Positions 23,201 through 31,229 of a stretch of DNA of 64,000 nucleotides are shown here, piece by piece. Position numbers and translations under genes: made by a program. How positions within the stretch are numbered: position 1 is the stretch's first letter; each line of letters opens with the position of its first letter. This DNA is from Uloborus plumipes (taxonomy: Eukaryota; Arthropoda; Arachnida; Araneae; Uloboridae): NCBI GenBank assembly GCA_038373865.1, contig JAXGGA010004665.1, forward strand, positions 1 to 64,000. Direction: 5' to 3'. Below the pieces are notes generated by a model, which was not told the origin of the DNA, made no database searches, and worked only from the letters and a program-made list of their open reading frames with translations.

Positions 23201-26200
23201 GGTGTCCACTCCAATCGTGGACCAATAGCTAATTTCTAAACCGTTAGAGATAAGCATATAGTTTATTTAGGAAAAAATCTCTAAATTATGAAAGGAATTT
23301 TGGGTCTATTCAATGTTTTTCAAAAAATCAAATTTTGAAAGAGTTATGAAATTTAAATTTTTATACAGCCCCCCAGTCCTATCAATCATATTTAGTAAAA
23401 CATTCTTGACACTGCAACATTTAAAACTAAAAAAAAATCACTCTTCTACCACAAAAATTGACCGAGTTATGACGTTTTGAAAAATCAAGATTTTGAAGGA
23501 TTTCGCATACGGTCCCTTAAGCGATCTCTCGATGACGTCATGAAACAATGCAAAATCTTGATTTTTCAAAACGTCATAACTCGGTCAATTTTTGTGGTAG
23601 AAGAGTGATTTTTTTTTAGTTTTAAACGTTACAGTGTCAAGAATGTTTTACTAAATATGATTGATAGGACTGGGGGGCTGTATAAAAATTTAAATTTCGT
23701 AACTCTTTCAAAATTTGATTTTTTGAAAAACATTGAATAGACCCAAAATTCCTTTCATAATTTTGAGATTTTTTCCTAAATAAACTATATGCTTATCTCT
23801 AACGGTTTAGAAATTAGCTATTGGTCCACGATTGGAGTGGACACCCTGTATATATATATATATATATATCAGTAGCGAGGCCTCAAGTCATCGAACGATT
23901 CGCCGATGACCTGAAGGCAAACCTCGGTTTGCACTGGAAGAGTTAAAGTTTTTAAAATTTTATTTTCAGATTATTTTTTGGGATCATTTAATATTCCAAA
24001 TAATTTTATTTTAGTGGTGCCATCTGTTGAGTAAACGATTAGGCGTGACCTTCACTCATCGCTAAGGATACCGCATCGGTTTTGTGTGTGCGCGCGCAAG
24101 TTTTTTCGCTTGTCAGCCATTTCAGCCAATCAGATTCTTTCACAGCTTCCCTTAAATGTCGTACGAGTCATCGGCGATGACCCGCGGAAATTTTATGTGC
24201 AAAGCATTTTGTTTTTACTGGCAACTCTCAGTTTTGGCGGATCGTGGGGGTTGGATGGGGAGGGGTAGAGATTTTTTTCTCCTGTTTCGTTCATTCTTTT
24301 ATATTTTTTTTTCAATTCGGTGCGTCACATTTTTTCAAAAAAAGGGGTTTGCGGTTAGAAAAATACTGTTATCTTACGATGGCGTCAATATGAGCCCGAC
24401 GGGTCGAAGACAATATTGTCTGCAACAGTAGTTTTGCATGGGGGAAAACACTGTTACCTTTTGTGTTTTGGAACTTCATCGAACTTCCAAAAACGAATAT
24501 ATGTGTGCGTGGTTTTGTTTTTTTACTCTCTCTTTTTAGTTTCAATTATAAATGTTTTTCATAAAAAATAGTGCTCGTTGCCGTTCGAGCTCTGCATTTC
24601 AGCAAGCTTGAACTTTTCAAATTGAAAAAGAAGCATCTGTGAACCAAGATTTTTACAAGGCAAGTTGAATTTTTTAGTTTTCTCTATCTTCTCTACTAAT
24701 AATAAAGCTGAAGGTGGTTCTGTCTGTCCTTCTTTCTTTCTTTCTGTCTGTCTGTCACGCGCGTAGCGCCAAAACCGTTCGGTCGATTTTCATGCCACTT
24801 GGCACAAAATTAGTTTGTAGCATGTAGTTTTGCACCTCGAAGCGATTTTTCGAAAATTCCATTTCGTTCTTTTTCTATTCGAATTCTTAGCGGAAATTCG
24901 ATAAAATAGGGAAGAAATATTTCACACACATTTTCAAGTCTTATGTCATTCGAAAGCTTGGAATTTTCTGCACAAAATGAAGTTTTTTCGAAGTTTCTAC
25001 GATCATCAGGAGAGCTGTAACAACTGTTTTTAGAATCCCGAAATTCAAGGCTTACCTTCAGTAAAGCAAGCCAAACGATTCTAAAATGGTTCAGCTCGAT
25101 AATAAAATTTGTTTGAAAAGAGAGATGAAAAGAATTATTTTATCAACGGAAATCAACTTTTCATGTTGTTACTATGGTTACGTGTTCATACTTATTTTTG
25201 TTTCGTTCTTTTTCCAGGGTTGCCAGACGTAGTATTTTTGATTCTACGGTAGTATTTTTTCGGCCCAAATAAGGAGCGTAGTATTTTTCTGGCAACCCTG
25301 TTTCCAATATACTAATGACTTAATTAAAAGATTTGGCGGATTTTTTTTTTTTCATTTTCATAGATTTCGCATTTCAGCAACATTGATTTTGGCAACGTTT
25401 GGAAACAGTAGTATTTTGTAATATTTTTTTTAGAGGAGGTATAGTATTTTTTGTTCCAATTCTCTGGCAACCCTGTCTTTTTCCCGGTGAAGATGCTTTG
25501 GGACCCTGCTTGGCGCGTTTTCAAAAAGTCAACTACGCAAAATAGCTAGGGTTACCACGCTTGGCGCGCCTATCGTTCATTTAGCGAGAAAAGGGTACCT
25601 GAAGCACAGATTAACGAAATATCGTATCAATTTCGATATTGCATCGTTTTTTTAAAGTGTTTCGTTTCGGAAAATGTATTGTTTTGTTTTTTAAGCTAGG
25701 AAAGAAAACTTTCTTCTTCTTTTAAACTTTGGTAAGATTTCTGTTGGTTTCTGTTATCAACAAAATTGTTCTTATTTTCTCTTTTGGCTTATTTTTGTCC
25801 ATCTCCCTTGGGGTTGCATTCGAATGTTCCAAGGTGGTGTTTTACCCCATTTATCGGGTAAATCAGTGTTTTCAATGCAAGGTGATATGAATTGGTTAAC
25901 AAAAGTGATATGAATTGGCGCGACCACTTGGCGATATATCGCCAAGCTTTTGATCGCCAAATATTTGACGCCAAATTGGCGAAATTTTTTTTTTTTTTTT
26001 TTTATTTAGGTTCAATTTGGCGCTGTTGGCGATATTTTGCGAAAAATCCACTGAATGATGTTAAAAACGACGATCTTTAGGAGATTAATCATTGTAAAAT
26101 ATTTTTTTGCATTGTTTCGTAGCAAACTAGGGCTACAAATGTTTGAATTGTTATCTTGCTCACTCCAAGCACTATTTTAGCACTTAAGGCATCTACTAAG

Positions 26201-28668
26201 AAATTTACACGTAAAATTAAGTAGTGTGGGGTCCATATCAGATCTTTATATCACTTTGAAGGAATTATAGTTGAATAAAACTAAAATAGAGCATTTTTTC
26301 TGATATATCAATTATTTTACAAATGAACTTTTAATTTTATACCACGGGCAAAGCCGTGCGGGTACCGCTAGTAAAACTCATAAAAACAACATGAATGATT
26401 TTTAACATTTTAAAGTATACTTCATTTATTGTGTGAGGAGAATTTCCTGCTTTAACGGAAATAAAATTTTCGAAAACTGAAAAATTAAATTTCGGAAACG
26501 GCAGCCCAAAATTTTCAGAAATTTCTTATCACAAACACCCCTGAGCGAAACATATGGTCTGGTATATTTCTTTAGGGACCTGAAAGTTAGCGATGACTGA
26601 CGATTGAAGTCACGCCTCGCTACTGATATATATATATATATATATTTCGGATCTCGAAAACGGCTCTAACGATTTCGATAAAACTTGGTATTTAGATGGA
26701 GTTTTGGTTTCTGAGTTCATCTACGTCGGCGTTTTTTCTGTAAAAACGCCAGTTTTCACAAAAACCCGTTTTTCGTGCCTTCATTAAGTAAGTTTGAGAC
26801 GCTTTCTTTAGCGTCATTTTCTTTATGATTATTATCAATTGTTACTGTTTCATTTCAACGACGTTTTAATTTAACAATGGATTTCATAGTTAATCACATC
26901 AGCGCGAGTTTAAATTTTATGGTATTTGGTATTGTTATTGTTTTTGAAATGTTAAAGCAAGGCTTCACTAGATAGTGTCTTATACAGGCTGTTTAAAATT
27001 TATTCAAAAGCCATGGGATAAAAGCAGTGGTGATTGTCCAGCGACATTTATTCAATTTTATGGTAACTTACACAATATAAAAATCGGATTATTTTACTTT
27101 TCAAGTACGATTTAAAAATTGAGTATAAAAGTGTTACAGTTAGTTTTCAAACACTTTTTTTCCTCCTCAAGAGTGTTTAGTAAGATATTTCAGGTAAAAA
27201 ATCAATAAATACGAAACTCAATTTTCTTAAAATATTAAGTTTCAAAACAAAATTACATCTATCTAATATCTTTAGATGAGCAATTCTTGTATATATATAT
27301 TTCGGATCTCAAAAACGTCTCTAACGATTTTGATAAAATTTTGTATTAAGATAAAGTTTTGGTTTTTGAGTTTATCTACATCGGCGTTTTTTCTGTAAAA
27401 ACGCAAGTTCCCACGAAAAACCCCGTTTTTTGTGCTTTCATTAGAAGTTTGACGAGTTTTATTTCGCCATTTTCTTTATGATTACTCTTATTGTTACTGT
27501 TTCATAGCAACCACGTTTTATTATAACAATGGATTTCATATTTAATCACATCAGCATAAATTTAAATTTTTATGGTATTTGGCAACACGTTAGAATTTTA
27601 TTGTTTTTGAAATTTAAAAGAGATCGATCAAGAGAAAGTTAGAATTGAGTGTGGGCCGCGGTAGTCCGATCGGTAAGTCGTCGGACTCGTAACCAGAGGG
27701 TCCCGGTCCGATCATATAGAGGAAGCCCAGTCGATCAAAGATCCACCGTCTTCATTAATGGTGGCTGGGGGACGTTAAAAATGTTCGTGGTCATAAAATC
27801 CTCCAAGTGAAACGATACCTCTGGGGGATGCTGGGCCAAGGGTTTGCTCGGCCCTTGGGCCTGGTTCAAAAATGAACAGAGCGCTCTTCAAGGCCTCATC
27901 CCGGTTAAACTACGAGTTGTGGTATGTACGGGGGGAACCTTGGAGTGTGAAGTCAAGTGAAAGTCAAAACCAACTGGAACCAAATGCGTACTGGAGAACA
28001 TGGACTCTGCATCCATTCTCATCAACCCCTCCCGCGCTTTAGGCGCCAAATGAAATGAAATTGGGTGTGATTTTACGGTGAGCATGGATTAAATAAGGTT
28101 GTGTTTTTTAAAACAAATTACGGCTGTTTTAAAAGCATAATTGCAACCAAAGGCTTAAAAATACTTTTCAAGTTTATCTAAATAAGTACTTCGCATTTTA
28201 GAAAAAAACACGAGTTTACAAACCTCTTTTTTTTAACCGAGCGGGCTCGGTCCCCTGGTACTAATATATATATATATATATATATTAGTACTTTTGGACC
28301 TCTCAAAACTTAAAATCCTTTCTTGTTATGCTAACTCGTGTGCAGCTGACCTCTTCAGAAACCTGCAAATTATTATTTTCACCAACTGCTCCCGCTCTCC
28401 GTAGACGAAGCAGTAACTTACCAGATATTTTTTGAAATTCTAGTTGTTTATGAAAAATTGTCGTATTGCATTTTGAATCTTTAACGTTTTTTCAAAACTT
28501 TTTCTAGACGTTTTTCAAATATTTTTTAATTGTTGTTATTTACACTGACTTCGTGCACGCCCGAGGGCGGACCTCATATAAAAACACCTAAATATTTAGA
28601 ATGCATTTAATGCTCTAGCTGCAATTATGCGCTGATTGAATGTAGAATATCTTATTTTCACATTTCAC

Positions 28669-28702
<34 letters not shown>

Positions 28703-29346
28703 GGTGTCCACTCCTATCGTGGACCAATAGCTAATTTCTAAACCGTTAGAGATACGCATATAGTTTATTTAGGAAAAAATCTCCAAATTACGAAAGGAAT
28801 TTTGGGTCTATTCAATGTTTTTCAAAAAATCAAATTTTGAAAGAGTTACGAAATTTAAATTTTTATACAGCCCCCAGTCCTATCAATCATATTTAGTAAA
28901 ACATTCTTGACACTGTAACGTTTAAAACTAAAAAAAAATCACTCTTCTACCACAAAAATTGACCGAGTTATGACGTTTTGAAAAATCAAGATTTTGCATT
29001 ATTTCATGACGTCATCGAGAGATCACTAAAGGGACCGTATGCGAAATCCTTCAAAATCTTGATTTTTCAAAACGTCATAACTCTGTCAATTTTTATGGTA
29101 GAACAGTGATTTTTTTTTAGTTTTAAATGTTACAGTGTCAAGAATGTTTTACTAAATATGATTGATAGGACTGGGGGGCTGTATAAAAATTTAAATTTCG
29201 TAACTCTTTCAAAATTTGATTTTTTGAAAAACATTGAATAGACCCAAAATTCCTTTCGTAATTTGGAGATTTTTTCCAAAATGAACTATATGCGTATCTC
29301 TAACGGTTTAGAAATTAGCTATTGGTCCACGATAGGAGTGGACACC

Positions 29347-29399
<53 letters not shown>

Positions 29400-29667
29400 T
29401 GTGTGTGTGTGTGTGTTAATAAAATGACGTGTTTAATGAATCATGAATCCTTTTTTAGGCATTGTTGATCCTGATGCAGAAGTTCAGTGGGAATTCAAAT
29501 GGGAAAATGTAAATGATGCCAAAATCTATGGACCCTATCCTACTACTCAAATGTTTCAGTGGGTAACAGAAAAGTATTTTGAAGATGGAGTCTTTGTCAG
29601 ACAAGTTGGAAAAACAGATTCTTCTTTTAATTCGTCCAAGAGGATAGATTTTGAACTTTACTTATAA
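11942..29667 (+). CDS. CD2BP2: CD2BP2 / U5-52K (Lin1-type) GYF-domain splicing protein, 4 coding exons
   Basis: The CDS joins 11942-12137, 16715-16881, 20315-20804 and 29459-29667, giving 1062 nt and 353 residues. The junction phases 1, 0 and 1 agree with GT-AG sites. The family is a U5 snRNP component (human CD2BP2, fly homolog of yeast Lin1) whose C-terminal GYF domain binds proline-rich ligands; it acts in the nucleus. An acidic N-terminus (residues 42-52) is followed by the family signature VRITPFN-like IKITPFNMKEELEEGYFD (79-96) and DQWLDDIDWVK. Then come KPKETVQKAICRLGG and the helical LTSLANDIIQSGDMDIYQQT. The GYF domain spans about 291-353, with YGPYPTTQMFQWV conserved. Lys323 replaces the Gly of the GYF motif. 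The length is close to the roughly 340 residues usual in animals. The introns carry at least ten transposons. Confidence 0.95.
12808..15182. mobile_element. Family D DNA transposon, copy 1 (2375 bp)
   Basis: The ends are CTGCCATGGGCAGGTAAACG and, inverted, CTGCCGTGGGCAGGTAAAGG. Each end is flanked by AATA (12804-12807, 15183-15186), a 4-bp target duplication. A second copy at 40814-42835 has TATA on both sides, which confirms the 4-bp rule. There is no transposase. The interior contains a large inverted repeat (13655-14870). The superfamily is unassigned: 4-bp duplications are known in Sola, Chapaev and some others, but the ends do not let me choose. It sits in CD2BP2 intron 1. Confidence 0.85.
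13655..14870. repeat. Long inverted repeat (foldback) inside family D copy 1
   Basis: Left arm about 13655-14085, right arm about 14415-14870 in opposite orientation, with a loop of about 330 bp. Both arms carry TTGGCGATATATCGCCAA, GGCGACAAATTTGGCGAAAA-like text and GGTTGCATTCGAATGTTCCC. The loop contributes low-complexity ORFs only. The same structure lies in copy 2 (41590-42520), with a shorter loop. Confidence 0.8.
15550..15780 (-). mobile_element. piggyBac-like MITE, 231 bp (copy 2)
   Basis: It is flanked by TTAA at 15546-15549 and 15781-15784. In reverse orientation it matches 10649-10876 over its whole length, including the CCTTTNGGANCCGGGC ends. It lies in CD2BP2 intron 1. Confidence 0.85.
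16266..16350. mobile_element. Tigger-like MITE remnant, 85 bp
   Basis: It starts CAGTCGAGCCCGCTTATT, ends GCCGGCTCCACTG followed by TA, and contains TTAGAATATTTTTTCG as in the longer relative at 45387-45560. The left flank is TG instead of TA. Probably an internally deleted copy. Confidence 0.65.
16715..16881 (+). CDS. CD2BP2: CD2BP2 exon 2
   Basis: Acceptor CTGTCTGTAG and donor AAA|GTAAGT. The exon completes Gly66 and adds 55 residues to Lys121. It contains IKITPFNMKEELEEG and QWLDDIDWVK, the best conserved N-terminal blocks of the family. Confidence 0.95.
17165..17595 (+). pseudogene. 3' end of a CR1/L2-type LINE reverse-transcriptase ORF
   Basis: One frame reads YNSRLRMLNMYSLEQRIIRV, then IQLFKFIKM, then TSGHCF, a TAG stop at 17381-17383, LFKSQANLKIWKNYYFRRVV and GAWSSLLEEAV. 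The order (R-L..L.M.SLE.RR....L.Q.FKI), (T.GH...LF), (FF..R.V..WN.LP..V) is that of the C-terminal end of non-LTR retrotransposon ORF2. The tail GPRACCWSS in another frame is also commonly found at these ends. It is 5'-truncated, as usual for LINEs, and dead. It lies in CD2BP2 intron 2. Confidence 0.75.
18052..19045. mobile_element. TA-flanked mariner/pogo-like element, 994 bp
   Basis: The ends are CAGTAAAACATGTCT and, inverted, CAGTAAAACCTGTCT. TA lies outside both ends (18050-18051, 19046-19047). Further inside, the left end GCTGGGTTGGAAC pairs with GGTCCCAACCCAACCCAACACAGC at the right. No transposase ORF was seen. Part of its interior (18680-18760) is a diverged inverted match of 17925-18000 just outside. 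Confidence 0.65.
20315..20804 (+). CDS. CD2BP2: CD2BP2 exon 3
   Basis: Acceptor TTACAATTATAG and donor TCAA|GTATGT. The exon codes residues 122-284 plus one base. It has an acidic start (DDSDDELPE), the MLTLMKPKETVQKAICRLGG block, a basic stretch RWKKKKEN, a predicted helical block with LANDIIQSGDMDIYQQTYEK, and a low-complexity acidic/serine linker leading to the GYF domain. Confidence 0.95.
20858..21104. mobile_element. piggyBac-like MITE, 247 bp, next to exon 3 donor
   Basis: TTAA flanks both sides (20854-20857, 21105-21108). The ends are CCTTTTAACAGCCA and, inverted, CCTTTTAACTGTCA. It begins 53 bp after the CD2BP2 exon 3 donor. Confidence 0.75.
21249..21352. repeat. Hairpin with about 45-bp arms
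   Basis: TTTTTCCTGTTGGCGCCAAAAG on the left pairs with CTTTTGGCACCAACAGGAAAAA on the right. The pairing continues inward (CGCCAAGCATTCGATGT with ACATCGATCTTGGCGATGC). It contains CGCCAAG motifs like those of family D. Origin unknown. Confidence 0.7.
21470..21610. repeat. Imperfect direct repeat beside the Merlin ORF
   Basis: GGTCGTGCAG recurs at about 21471 and 21540. Each copy is followed by a (GA)AATTA(A/T)CCACTCACAAAA segment and an ACGTT. It lies 3' of the Merlin transposase and may belong to its untranslated part. Confidence 0.5.
21760..22605 (-). CDS. Merlin-type DDE transposase (ISXO2/IS1016-like domain)
   Basis: The reading frame gives 281 residues. Near the N-terminus is a zinc-ribbon-like CTRC...CRN...CG (33-65). 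The DDE core follows: VEIDKSKFGKRKYNRGH (D146), FVAVGDRSRDTL, IHSDGWKAYKTL (D207), FVDPDTGCHTNTIESTWRHVK (E249). This is the eukaryotic Merlin superfamily, related to bacterial IS1016/ISXO2 transposases, which cuts and pastes DNA. The frame opens with a GTG at 22603-22605; between it and the upstream in-frame stop there is no ATG, so the true start is lost or lies across a frameshift. Residues TLDREGFE/TLDREHFA (214-229) are a 24-bp in-frame tandem duplication between D207 and E249. No clear terminal repeats were found. It lies in CD2BP2 intron 3 on the opposite strand; activity is doubtful. Confidence 0.9.
   Translation of the reverse strand: MPNRLFIFKLIENKEVFLEFLREVGLLKSEIICTRCSSSMTIRNRKNISDGYGFICRNKVDGKMCGKETSIRWGSWFTLSKLKLEEIFLLTYEIVIGTKTADIEKQYFFATHTMTDWRNYINEEIINYIELHSEKIGGVDKIVEIDKSKFGKRKYNRGHAVEGQWVFGGIERGTGKMFFVAVGDRSRDTLFSVIKEWILPGTTIHSDGWKAYKTLDREGFETLDREHFAVNHDLHFVDPDTGCHTNTIESTWRHVKSTLPTHNRKGDFKCYLAYYMFKKNC
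22755..22834. repeat. 80-bp inverted repeat (24-bp arms)
   Basis: AAACTTTAATACTCTAAAAT... is matched, with one mismatch over 24 bases, by the inverted ...ATTTTAGAGTATTCAAGTTT. The loop is about 32 bp. It could be a miniature element end pair or a hairpin of the Merlin element's 5' flank. Confidence 0.7.
23143..23197. repeat. (TA)n microsatellite
   Basis: A pure TA dinucleotide tract of about 27 units that forms the left landing site of the foldback MITE. The tracts at 23849-23869 and 26626-26645 are pieces of the same original tract, separated by insertions. Confidence 0.9.
23198..23848 (+). mobile_element. Foldback MITE, 651 bp, nearly perfect palindrome (copy 1)
   Basis: The ends are CAGGGTGTCCACTCCAATCG and its inverse. 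Each arm is about 300 bp and the two are almost identical, leaving a short unique spacer around 23505-23555 (CGCATACGGTCCC...GATGACGTCATG). It is flanked by TATA tracts, which is consistent with a TA target as in Tc1/mariner. No ORF. Confidence 0.88.
25215..25475. mobile_element. hAT MITE, 261 bp, inside the Helitron
   Basis: The ends are CAGGGTTGCCAGA and its inverse TCTGGCAACCCTG-like (TCTCTGGCAACCCTG). The eight flanking bases TCTTTTTC are identical at 25207-25214 and 25476-25483. An extra internal TCTGGCAACCCTG at about 25288-25300 suggests a rearranged or doubled end. GTAGTATTTTT recurs four times inside. Confidence 0.88.
25795..26250. mobile_element. Family D half-arm fragment inside the Helitron
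   Basis: GGTTGCATTCGAATGTTCC, the palindrome CTTGGCGATATATCGCCAAG (25927-25946, perfect), ATCGCCAAATATTTGACGCC, then CACTGAATGATGTTAAAA and the TTAAGTAGTGTGGGGTCCAT end are those of one arm of the family D inverted repeat. The other arm and the CTGCC ends are missing. Confidence 0.75.
27258..28262 (+). repeat. Repeat family G copy 2, carrying a SINE
   Basis: It begins TCTAATATCTTTAGATGAGC, passes through a short TA tract into TTCGGATCTCAAAAACG and parallels copy 1 for about 350 bp. It ends near CCGAGCGGGCTCGG (a perfect small hairpin) plus TCCCCTGGTACT. The hairpin-plus-short-tail end resembles Helitron-like 3' ends, but without CTRR, so I do not name the class. Confidence 0.65.
27654..28058 (+). 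mobile_element. tRNA-derived SINE, about 405 bp
   Basis: The head GGCCGCGGTAGTCCGATCGG, then TAAGTCGTCGGACTCGTAACC, resembles a tRNA 5' half. The T-arm region (GGTCCCGGTCCGATC) has lost the canonical B box. The anticodon loop position would read CGT. The body is unrelated to tRNA and the tail is AAATGAAATGAAA. Imperfect 11-bp target duplications AATTG(A/G)GTGTG lie at 27643-27653 and 28059-28069. It is inserted in repeat G copy 2. Confidence 0.75.
28258..28291. repeat. Palindromic (TA)n hairpin
   Basis: GTACTAATATATATA on the left pairs with its inverse TATATATATTAGTAC around a pure TA core, directly after the family G copy 2 end. Confidence 0.7.
28700..29349 (-). mobile_element. Foldback MITE, 650 bp palindrome (copy 2)
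   Basis: It has the same CAGGGTGTCCACTC ends and arms as 23198-23848, in a TA tract again. The unique spacer (about 28998-29048) is the reverse complement of the copy 1 spacer, so the element inserted in the opposite orientation. It ends 110 bp before the last CD2BP2 exon. Confidence 0.88.
29350..29416. repeat. (TA)n then (GT)n microsatellite
   Basis: About 23 TA units are followed by about 10 GT units, immediately upstream of the exon 4 acceptor region. Confidence 0.9.
29459..29667 (+). CDS. CD2BP2: CD2BP2 exon 4 (GYF domain, stop)
   Basis: The acceptor CCTTTTTTAG ends at 29458. The exon completes Ser285 and codes 68 more residues to the TAA at 29665-29667. W295, W299, Y308-G-P-Y and W319 are those of the GYF fold, as is the C-terminal SSKRIDFELYL. 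The name-giving Gly-Tyr-Phe reads Lys-Tyr-Phe (323-325). Confidence 0.95.
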
Positions 29668-29685
29668 CAAACAATCATGCTCATG

Positions 29686-30480
29686 TTGCTTTTACTCGCA
29701 TAAACTCCAGCCTGTTATATTCTTCCCTCCCCCCTAGCATACATATATCATTGTATAATCTTTTGTTCATTCATTCCGCAGAAGTTGAATTCAAATTTCA
29801 TCCAAGCTGTTCAAGTTGTTGTTTCACTTAAAATAATTTTTTGATAATTCAGTTGATAACTTTGTCCCGTATTTTTATATGAACTCCCACCTGTCGTATT
29901 CTTCCTTTTTTTCTCCTCTTTGAACTTAATATTATCGTTTGTTTATTAATTATGTAGTAATAAAAATCAATTGAGCCGTTTAGTATCAAAACCAGTTATA
30001 TCCATTTCTCAAAATCCTTAGTTCCGAAGGCGGAACTATGGATCTAAAGGGTTTTGACTTAAAACCCTTCCTTTATATCCATTTTTTTGAGCTCTAGTTT
30101 TTTTTTACTATTGCCTTCCAGTCATTAGTAAAGGAGCTTTTAAGCTTATGTTTTTTTAATGAATTTTTTTTCATAAAAAGTGTACTTAACAGGTTTTGAT
30201 CCTCAACGACCCGAATTATGTCCTAGCTGAAAAAGTTTGTTGTTGCTCTTTCACACAAAATAAATTTTTGATAGTGAAATTCACAATTTTGTCTGTTATT
30301 CTTATATGGGCTCCAGCCTGTAATATACATTCTCTATTTCTCCCCCCCCCCCCCAACCCTTTTTGTTTCTGACGTCACTTTTTTAAATTCAGTAAACCTA
30401 ATTAAAAACTGAGTTCCCCCAAGCTGTTCAAGTTGGTTGTTGCTGCTTTTCATAAAAAAAATTTCTAATGATCACTTCCT
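29686..30480. repeat. Diverged tandem repeats downstream of the CD2BP2 stop
   Basis: The text TTATATGGGCTCCAGCCTGT with a following ATATTCTTCC and a C/T-rich run recurs at about 29695, 29875 and 30305. AAGCTGTTCAAGTTGTTG recurs at about 29805, 30222 (diverged) and 30421. The units are of unequal length (about 180-430 bp). Part of this is probably CD2BP2 3'UTR. Confidence 0.6.
29959..29964 (+). terminator. CD2BP2: Candidate polyadenylation signal of CD2BP2
   Basis: The first AATAAA after the stop, 292 bases downstream, in an AT-rich context. The next AATAAA is about 300 bases further on, so the site actually used cannot be told from sequence. Confidence 0.4.
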
Positions 30481-30724
30481 TACTTAAAGTTAAAAACCAC
30501 AAAAAAAAAAAAAAAAAGCTCCTAACTGAGTACAAATATGGTAAGAACTAAAATGGCTATAGCTATTATGAAGGTAATCAAGGCGAAAACAAGTGAAAAA
30601 ATTATGCTTAGTAATGCATGGAACTTTTAATGCAGTTAGATATTTTAAAACAGACATTTTTGTATCAATATTTACAAAATTTAATTTATGCTGTGTCTCT
30701 ATTTCTACTGCAGAGTTATCATTA

Positions 30725-30940
30725 TTAACTCATCAATAATGTCCCTATCCATTTGCCAGAAGGGAAAAAATCTTGTTCCAAGTGTGGTAAGAAAAGTTTT
30801 TCAGATCGGTCTTGCTCCAATGTAGATCTGAGCTTCGTTTTCACTAAAGTGAGCTTTGAGAAGACCAGCTCACAGAAGTAACTGGCGGTTGGAACTGTAA
30901 ACATGTTAGGAGCTACATGAAAATTATCATATCCTGCTAC
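30725..30940 (-). pseudogene. hAT transposase C-terminal fragment
   Basis: The minus strand reads VPTASYFCELVFSKLTLVK, then TKLRSTLEQDRSEKLFLPHL. The pattern P.TS...E..FSKLK.IKT.LRSTM...RL..L....IE is the hAT dimerisation region. It belongs to a different hAT lineage from the remnant in element A. No terminal repeats were identified around it. Confidence 0.6.
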
Positions 30941-31229
30941 TCTTTGAGATTTTCCGATCCAGCACTCCCATTCCCGAACCATTGTCATCTGCCAAAAAAA
31001 AAAAAAAAAAAAGATCACAGATGCTGATGAAAAGAAGACAATAGTTATAACACTTTCAGTAGAAAAAAGTGATAATTAGTGACTTGAATCGTGGAAAGCC
31101 GCCTATTGTTAAAACTCCTATTACCCCTGCTATTTAACTTGGAAGTTTTGGACTATCGGACAGATTTCACCTCGGGCCGCAATATTCATGTTTTCAAATG
31201 GTCTAAAGATGAATACTGGAATCGGAAGA

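Larger units (their letters stand above)
24687..26371 (+). mobile_element. Non-autonomous Helitron, 1685 bp
   Basis: The 5' end is A|TCTTCTCTACTAATAATAAAG. The 3' end is the hairpin CACGGGCAAAGCCGTG, nine bases, then CTAG|T. TC...CTAG termini, a 3' hairpin about 10 nt before the end and insertion between A and T are the Helitron hallmarks. There is a CT/TCTG-rich segment then GCGCCAAAACCGTTCGGTCG near the 5' end, as in many arthropod copies. No Rep/helicase ORF. It contains a hAT MITE and a family D fragment. Confidence 0.75.
23870..26625. mobile_element. hAT-like element in a TA tract, 2756 bp
   Basis: The ends are CAGTAGCGAGGC in inverted orientation (12 bp perfect), followed inward by CTCAAGTCATCG versus GTGACTTCAATCG. 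ATATATAT flanks both sides, which fits an 8-bp duplication but cannot be proven inside a microsatellite. Most of its interior is a later Helitron. No transposase was found. Confidence 0.7.
23108..26990 (+). repeat. Repeat family G copy 1, split by two transposons
   Basis: The left piece TCTAATATCTTTAAACGAGC, then AATTCTTGTATATATAT, ends at a (TA)n tract. After the foldback MITE (23198-23848) and the hAT-like element (23870-26625) the sequence resumes TTCGGATCTCGAAAACGG and CTCTAACGATTTCGATAAAA at about 26646. Copy 2 (27258-28262) reads straight through the same junction, which shows both insertions landed inside the TA tract of copy 1. Confidence 0.8.

Noticed and set aside
22969..23214. ORF with an alternating Ile-Tyr run
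   Set aside because: Translation of the (TA)n tract.
27654..27730. tRNA-Thr(CGT)-like gene
   Set aside because: The T-arm lacks the GTTCRANNC core and the sequence continues as a SINE body with a tail.
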